Source: Cyanobacteria bacterium HKST-UBA02
Lineage (GTDB): Bacteria > Cyanobacteriota > Vampirovibrionia > Obscuribacterales > Obscuribacteraceae
NCBI GenBank assembly: GCA_020431945.1
Contig: JAGQHH010000640.1
Location: forward strand, 1-6,464
Length of the DNA stretch: 6,464 nt
Reading direction: 5' to 3'
Below, one piece after another: positions 4,860 through 6,464 of this stretch. A program made the translations under genes and the position numbers. The notes under the pieces are model-generated. The model saw nothing but the letters and a program-made list of their open reading frames with translations. It ran no database searches and was not told where the DNA came from. The first letter of the stretch is position 1. Each line of letters begins with the position of its first letter.

Positions 4860-5552
4860 ATGAGCGAAATCAAAGTGGTGCTGGTGGATCTCTGGCGTAC
4901 CCTGGGCTATTCGCACCCCCGGGAACCGATACATGACGTCCAGCGCATCCTCGGTCACAAAGTAGTGGAAAGAAACGGCAACCTCGAAATCGACGAAGAC
5001 CCGGAATTCCTGCGGGACTGCCTGACCACGGACATCAGGCGGCCGGGGGAATTTCTTGCCACCATCGGCAGGGTCTATGGCAAAAGCGTGCCGGAAGGCG
5101 GAATGGCCGCTTTCCAATCACTCCTTACACAAGAGCGGAAAGCTTTCACGATTTACCCCGACACCGTGCCCATGCTTTCAGGACTGGCAAAGAGGCATGT
5201 GCGAGTCGGACTGATCTCTAATCTCTGGCCCTTCCCGACCCGGCATATCTTCCAGCGACGCGGACTGGGGAGGTTCTTCGAGCACAAGATCTACTCTTAC
5301 GAGGTGGGGCTCAAAAAACCGGAACCTGAAATATTCGAGCTGGCGGCTAAACGTTTCGGGGTCCGCCCGGAGAACTGTCTCATGGTCGGTGACGACCCGC
5401 AAAATGATGTAGCAGGAGCCCTGGCTGTAGGGATGAAAGCGGCGCTGATCAATCGCGAGAAGCGCACAATAACCCTTCCTGACGGTGTCATGAATCTCGG
5501 ATCGCTTACCGGTCTGGTCGAGAGCCTCACTCCATCGAGAAAGGCCGCCTGA
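4860..5552 (+). CDS. HAD-superfamily hydrolase with Trp at motif I D+2
   Basis: A 230-residue haloacid dehalogenase-superfamily protein of normal length for a single-domain HAD with a helical cap. Motif I is VVLVDLWRTL (6-15), with the nucleophile Asp10. Motif II is LISN (118-121, Ser120). Motif III is VGLKKPEPEIF (149-159), with the conserved Lys at 153. Motif IV is GDDPQND (177-183). The cap lies between motifs I and II (about 18-100). Phosphatases of the family usually have DxD in motif I, the second Asp acting as general acid. Here that position is Trp12, as in some HAD members with DLWxTL, so the substrate class is open: a phosphatase, a dehalogenase-like enzyme or another hydrolase are all possible. 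Asp10, Ser120, Lys153 and the acidic motif IV should still bind Mg2+ and form an aspartyl intermediate. It appears to be a single-gene unit with its own terminator. The substrate is unknown. Confidence 0.93.
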   Translation: MSEIKVVLVDLWRTLGYSHPREPIHDVQRILGHKVVERNGNLEIDEDPEFLRDCLTTDIRRPGEFLATIGRVYGKSVPEGGMAAFQSLLTQERKAFTIYPDTVPMLSGLAKRHVRVGLISNLWPFPTRHIFQRRGLGRFFEHKIYSYEVGLKKPEPEIFELAAKRFGVRPENCLMVGDDPQNDVAGALAVGMKAALINREKRTITLPDGVMNLGSLTGLVESLTPSRKAA

Positions 5553-5867
5553 GACCTCGAGCAGTATCTTGTCCTGACCTGGCGCGAACCGCGCCAGGGC
5601 CTCCGGCGGCCCGGGAGTTTTTGTTTCACAAGATGAATGTAACAGCGCAACAAATGTTTCAGTGACTGCCAGATCCAGAACTTGCTAGTTACTGAGGCAT
5701 CCACTCCTCTTTGCATCCAGGTCCCGTCTCAACCTCCTCAAGTATCAATTTCCGGAAGCCACGTCGAATTTCTTTTCCTGTCTTTGCAGGGACTGGAAGC
5801 TCGCGGACCTGACAGATAGCAGTGGATATCCAGCGTTAAACCAAGTCGATCAATAAAGGACTCGAAG
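5553..5867. other. Intergenic region between the HAD gene and the 140-residue gene
   Basis: These 315 bases hold the HAD terminator (5578-5622), an imperfect inverted repeat TCAGTGACT (5659-5667)/AGTTACTGA (5687-5695), a 10-bp perfect palindrome TGGATATCCA (5823-5832) and the ribosome site of the next gene (AAAGGA, 5855-5860). I see no gene. The palindrome lies 35 bases before the next start codon and is a possible operator. No clear promoter could be named. Confidence 0.6.
5578..5622 (+). terminator. Rho-independent terminator of the HAD gene, two stacked hairpins
   Basis: CCTGGCGCG (5578-5586) and CGCGCCAGG (5590-5598) form a 9-bp stem. A second, imperfect hairpin (CTCCGG at 5601-5606, CCGGGAG at 5611-5617) runs directly into TTTTTGTTTC (5618-5627). 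It starts 25 bases past the HAD stop codon. Confidence 0.82.
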
Positions 5868-6290
5868 ATGAACCAAGAATCTCCCGTGATCAACGCCAGC
5901 TCCAACGCCGACACCGTGGTGAAGGCGAGCGTCTCCCATGCCGTCTTCCTCGGCGCCCTCACCAACCTCTTCCACTGGTTCCAGGAAGCGGTCGCCGGCT
6001 ACGAAGCCACGGCTGACATGGACCAGAAACTCGCCGAGCTTGCCGAGGTCATCAAGGCGGACCCCGACATGCCCGAGCGCCTGCAACTGGAATGGAGCGC
6101 CTACACCCGGACCCTCCAGAGCGCTTACCAGAACTTCGGCCGCGACGTGGTGCACAAGCTCGGATTCGATGAGCCGGCCCAGGTTCGCAATTTCGCTCTC
6201 TCCGTCGCCCGCGGCGCTTTCGAGCAGACCCGCCTGCGCTCCCGCAATCTGTTGATCGACCGGATCGAAGGAGCCCTGGCGGCCCGCTGA
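5868..6290 (+). CDS. Unknown small, predicted all-helical protein
   Basis: A 140-residue protein that I do not recognise. After a polar N-terminus (1-17) the sequence is helix-forming throughout: about 18-48 (VVKASVSHAVFLGALTNLFH at 17-36, with aromatic residues FHWF at 35-38), about 50-64, 67-98 and 103-138. The C-terminal part is rich in Arg and Ala (SVARGAFEQTRLRSRNLLID at 112-131). It has no cysteines, signal peptide or membrane segment; the hydrophobic stretch at 22-35 is interrupted by His and Asn. A soluble helical bundle or oligomer is likely, but the role is unknown. AAAGGA lies 7 nt upstream of the ATG, and a strong terminator starts 30 bases after the stop, so it is probably transcribed alone. 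Codon third positions are strongly G/C, like the other genes here. Confidence 0.86.
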   Translation: MNQESPVINASSNADTVVKASVSHAVFLGALTNLFHWFQEAVAGYEATADMDQKLAELAEVIKADPDMPERLQLEWSAYTRTLQSAYQNFGRDVVHKLGFDEPAQVRNFALSVARGAFEQTRLRSRNLLIDRIEGALAAR

Positions 6291-6319
6291 TTTCAACAGC
6301 TGATCACCGAAACTTTCAG

Positions 6320-6360
6320 GACAGAAGCCGGTTGCCCGGCTTCTGTCTTACTTTCTTTTT
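6320..6360 (+). terminator. Rho-independent terminator of the 140-residue gene
   Basis: A perfect 12-bp stem (GACAGAAGCCGG at 6320-6331, CCGGCTTCTGTC at 6336-6347) with a TTGC tetraloop is followed by TTACTTTCTTTTTTC. It is the strongest terminator in the window. Confidence 0.92.
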
Positions 6361-6371
6361 TCAAGATATTC

Positions 6372-6388
6372 ACTATATTTTTTAGTAA
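6372..6388 (+). repeat. AT-rich motif ACTATnTTTTTTAGTA, copy 3
   Basis: ACTATATTTTTTAGTAA lies just past the terminator of the 140-residue gene, in AT-rich DNA that continues to the window edge. It matches the copy at 1717-1733 and is likewise followed by ATGAC. It may belong to the regulatory region of a gene beyond the right edge. Confidence 0.45.
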
Positions 6389-6464
6389 TATGACAAAGCC
6401 GCAATTATTCACGGGAGTGACACCAATCTAATTTTCAAAAAGGTAAAAAGCCCTGTCATTTGGC

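Noticed and set aside
5850..6296. 148-codon minus-strand frame opposite the 140-residue gene
   Set aside because: Glu/Gly/Val-rich shadow. The plus frame has the ribosome site and the matching terminator.
1..6464. CRISPR array, toxin-antitoxin pair or prophage module
   Set aside because: There are no regularly spaced repeats, no small overlapping gene pair with known toxin or antitoxin motifs, and no recognisable phage structural, integrase or lysis gene.

Overview
The window is bacterial. It has a two-component response regulator, genes packed behind clear Shine-Dalgarno sequences (AAGGAG, GGAGG, AGGGAG), and rho-independent terminators made of a GC-rich hairpin and a T-run. Coding DNA is clearly GC-rich, while several gaps (about 1621-1750, 6350-6464) are AT-rich. 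I cannot assign a genus. Most proteins here are not ones I recognise, which suggests a poorly sampled lineage. A deep-branching environmental phylum is possible, but that is only a guess.

Layout, left to right. (1) 1-393, plus strand: the C-terminal 130 residues of an OmpR/PhoB-type response regulator, followed by a terminator at 502-535. (2) 550-1470, minus strand: a 306-residue protein of three tandem, divergent repeats of about 85-90 residues, convergent with the regulator. (3) 1471-1847: leader and intergenic DNA holding the terminator of the next operon, several dyads and an AT-rich motif. (4) 4163 down to 1848, minus strand: four closely spaced genes, each with its own strong ribosome binding site and a shared terminator at 1741-1774. 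The first (212 aa) and third (193 aa) are paralogues. They share a macro-domain/M17-aminopeptidase-N-terminal-like fold signature and a C-terminal tail ending in CxxC, with no peptidase domain. The second (178 aa) is a predicted helical protein and the fourth (160 aa) is a Cys/His-rich protein. (5) 4164-4859: 696 bases of divergent intergenic DNA without a credible gene. (6) 4860-5552, plus strand: a HAD-superfamily hydrolase with motifs II-IV intact but Trp in place of the second Asp of motif I. (7) 5868-6290, plus strand: a 140-residue helical protein of unknown function with a textbook terminator. The last 100 bases are AT-rich, non-coding DNA.

The best candidate for an undescribed system is the four-gene minus-strand operon. 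Its two paralogous macro-like proteins, one with a glycine-rich GLGG segment and one in which it is lost, sit alongside a Cys-rich and a helical partner. The function is unknown: ligand binding by the macro-like fold and metal binding by the Cys motifs are inferences. A 12-base palindromic sequence lies about 175-210 bases upstream of both this operon and the triple-repeat gene, which raises the possibility of shared control.
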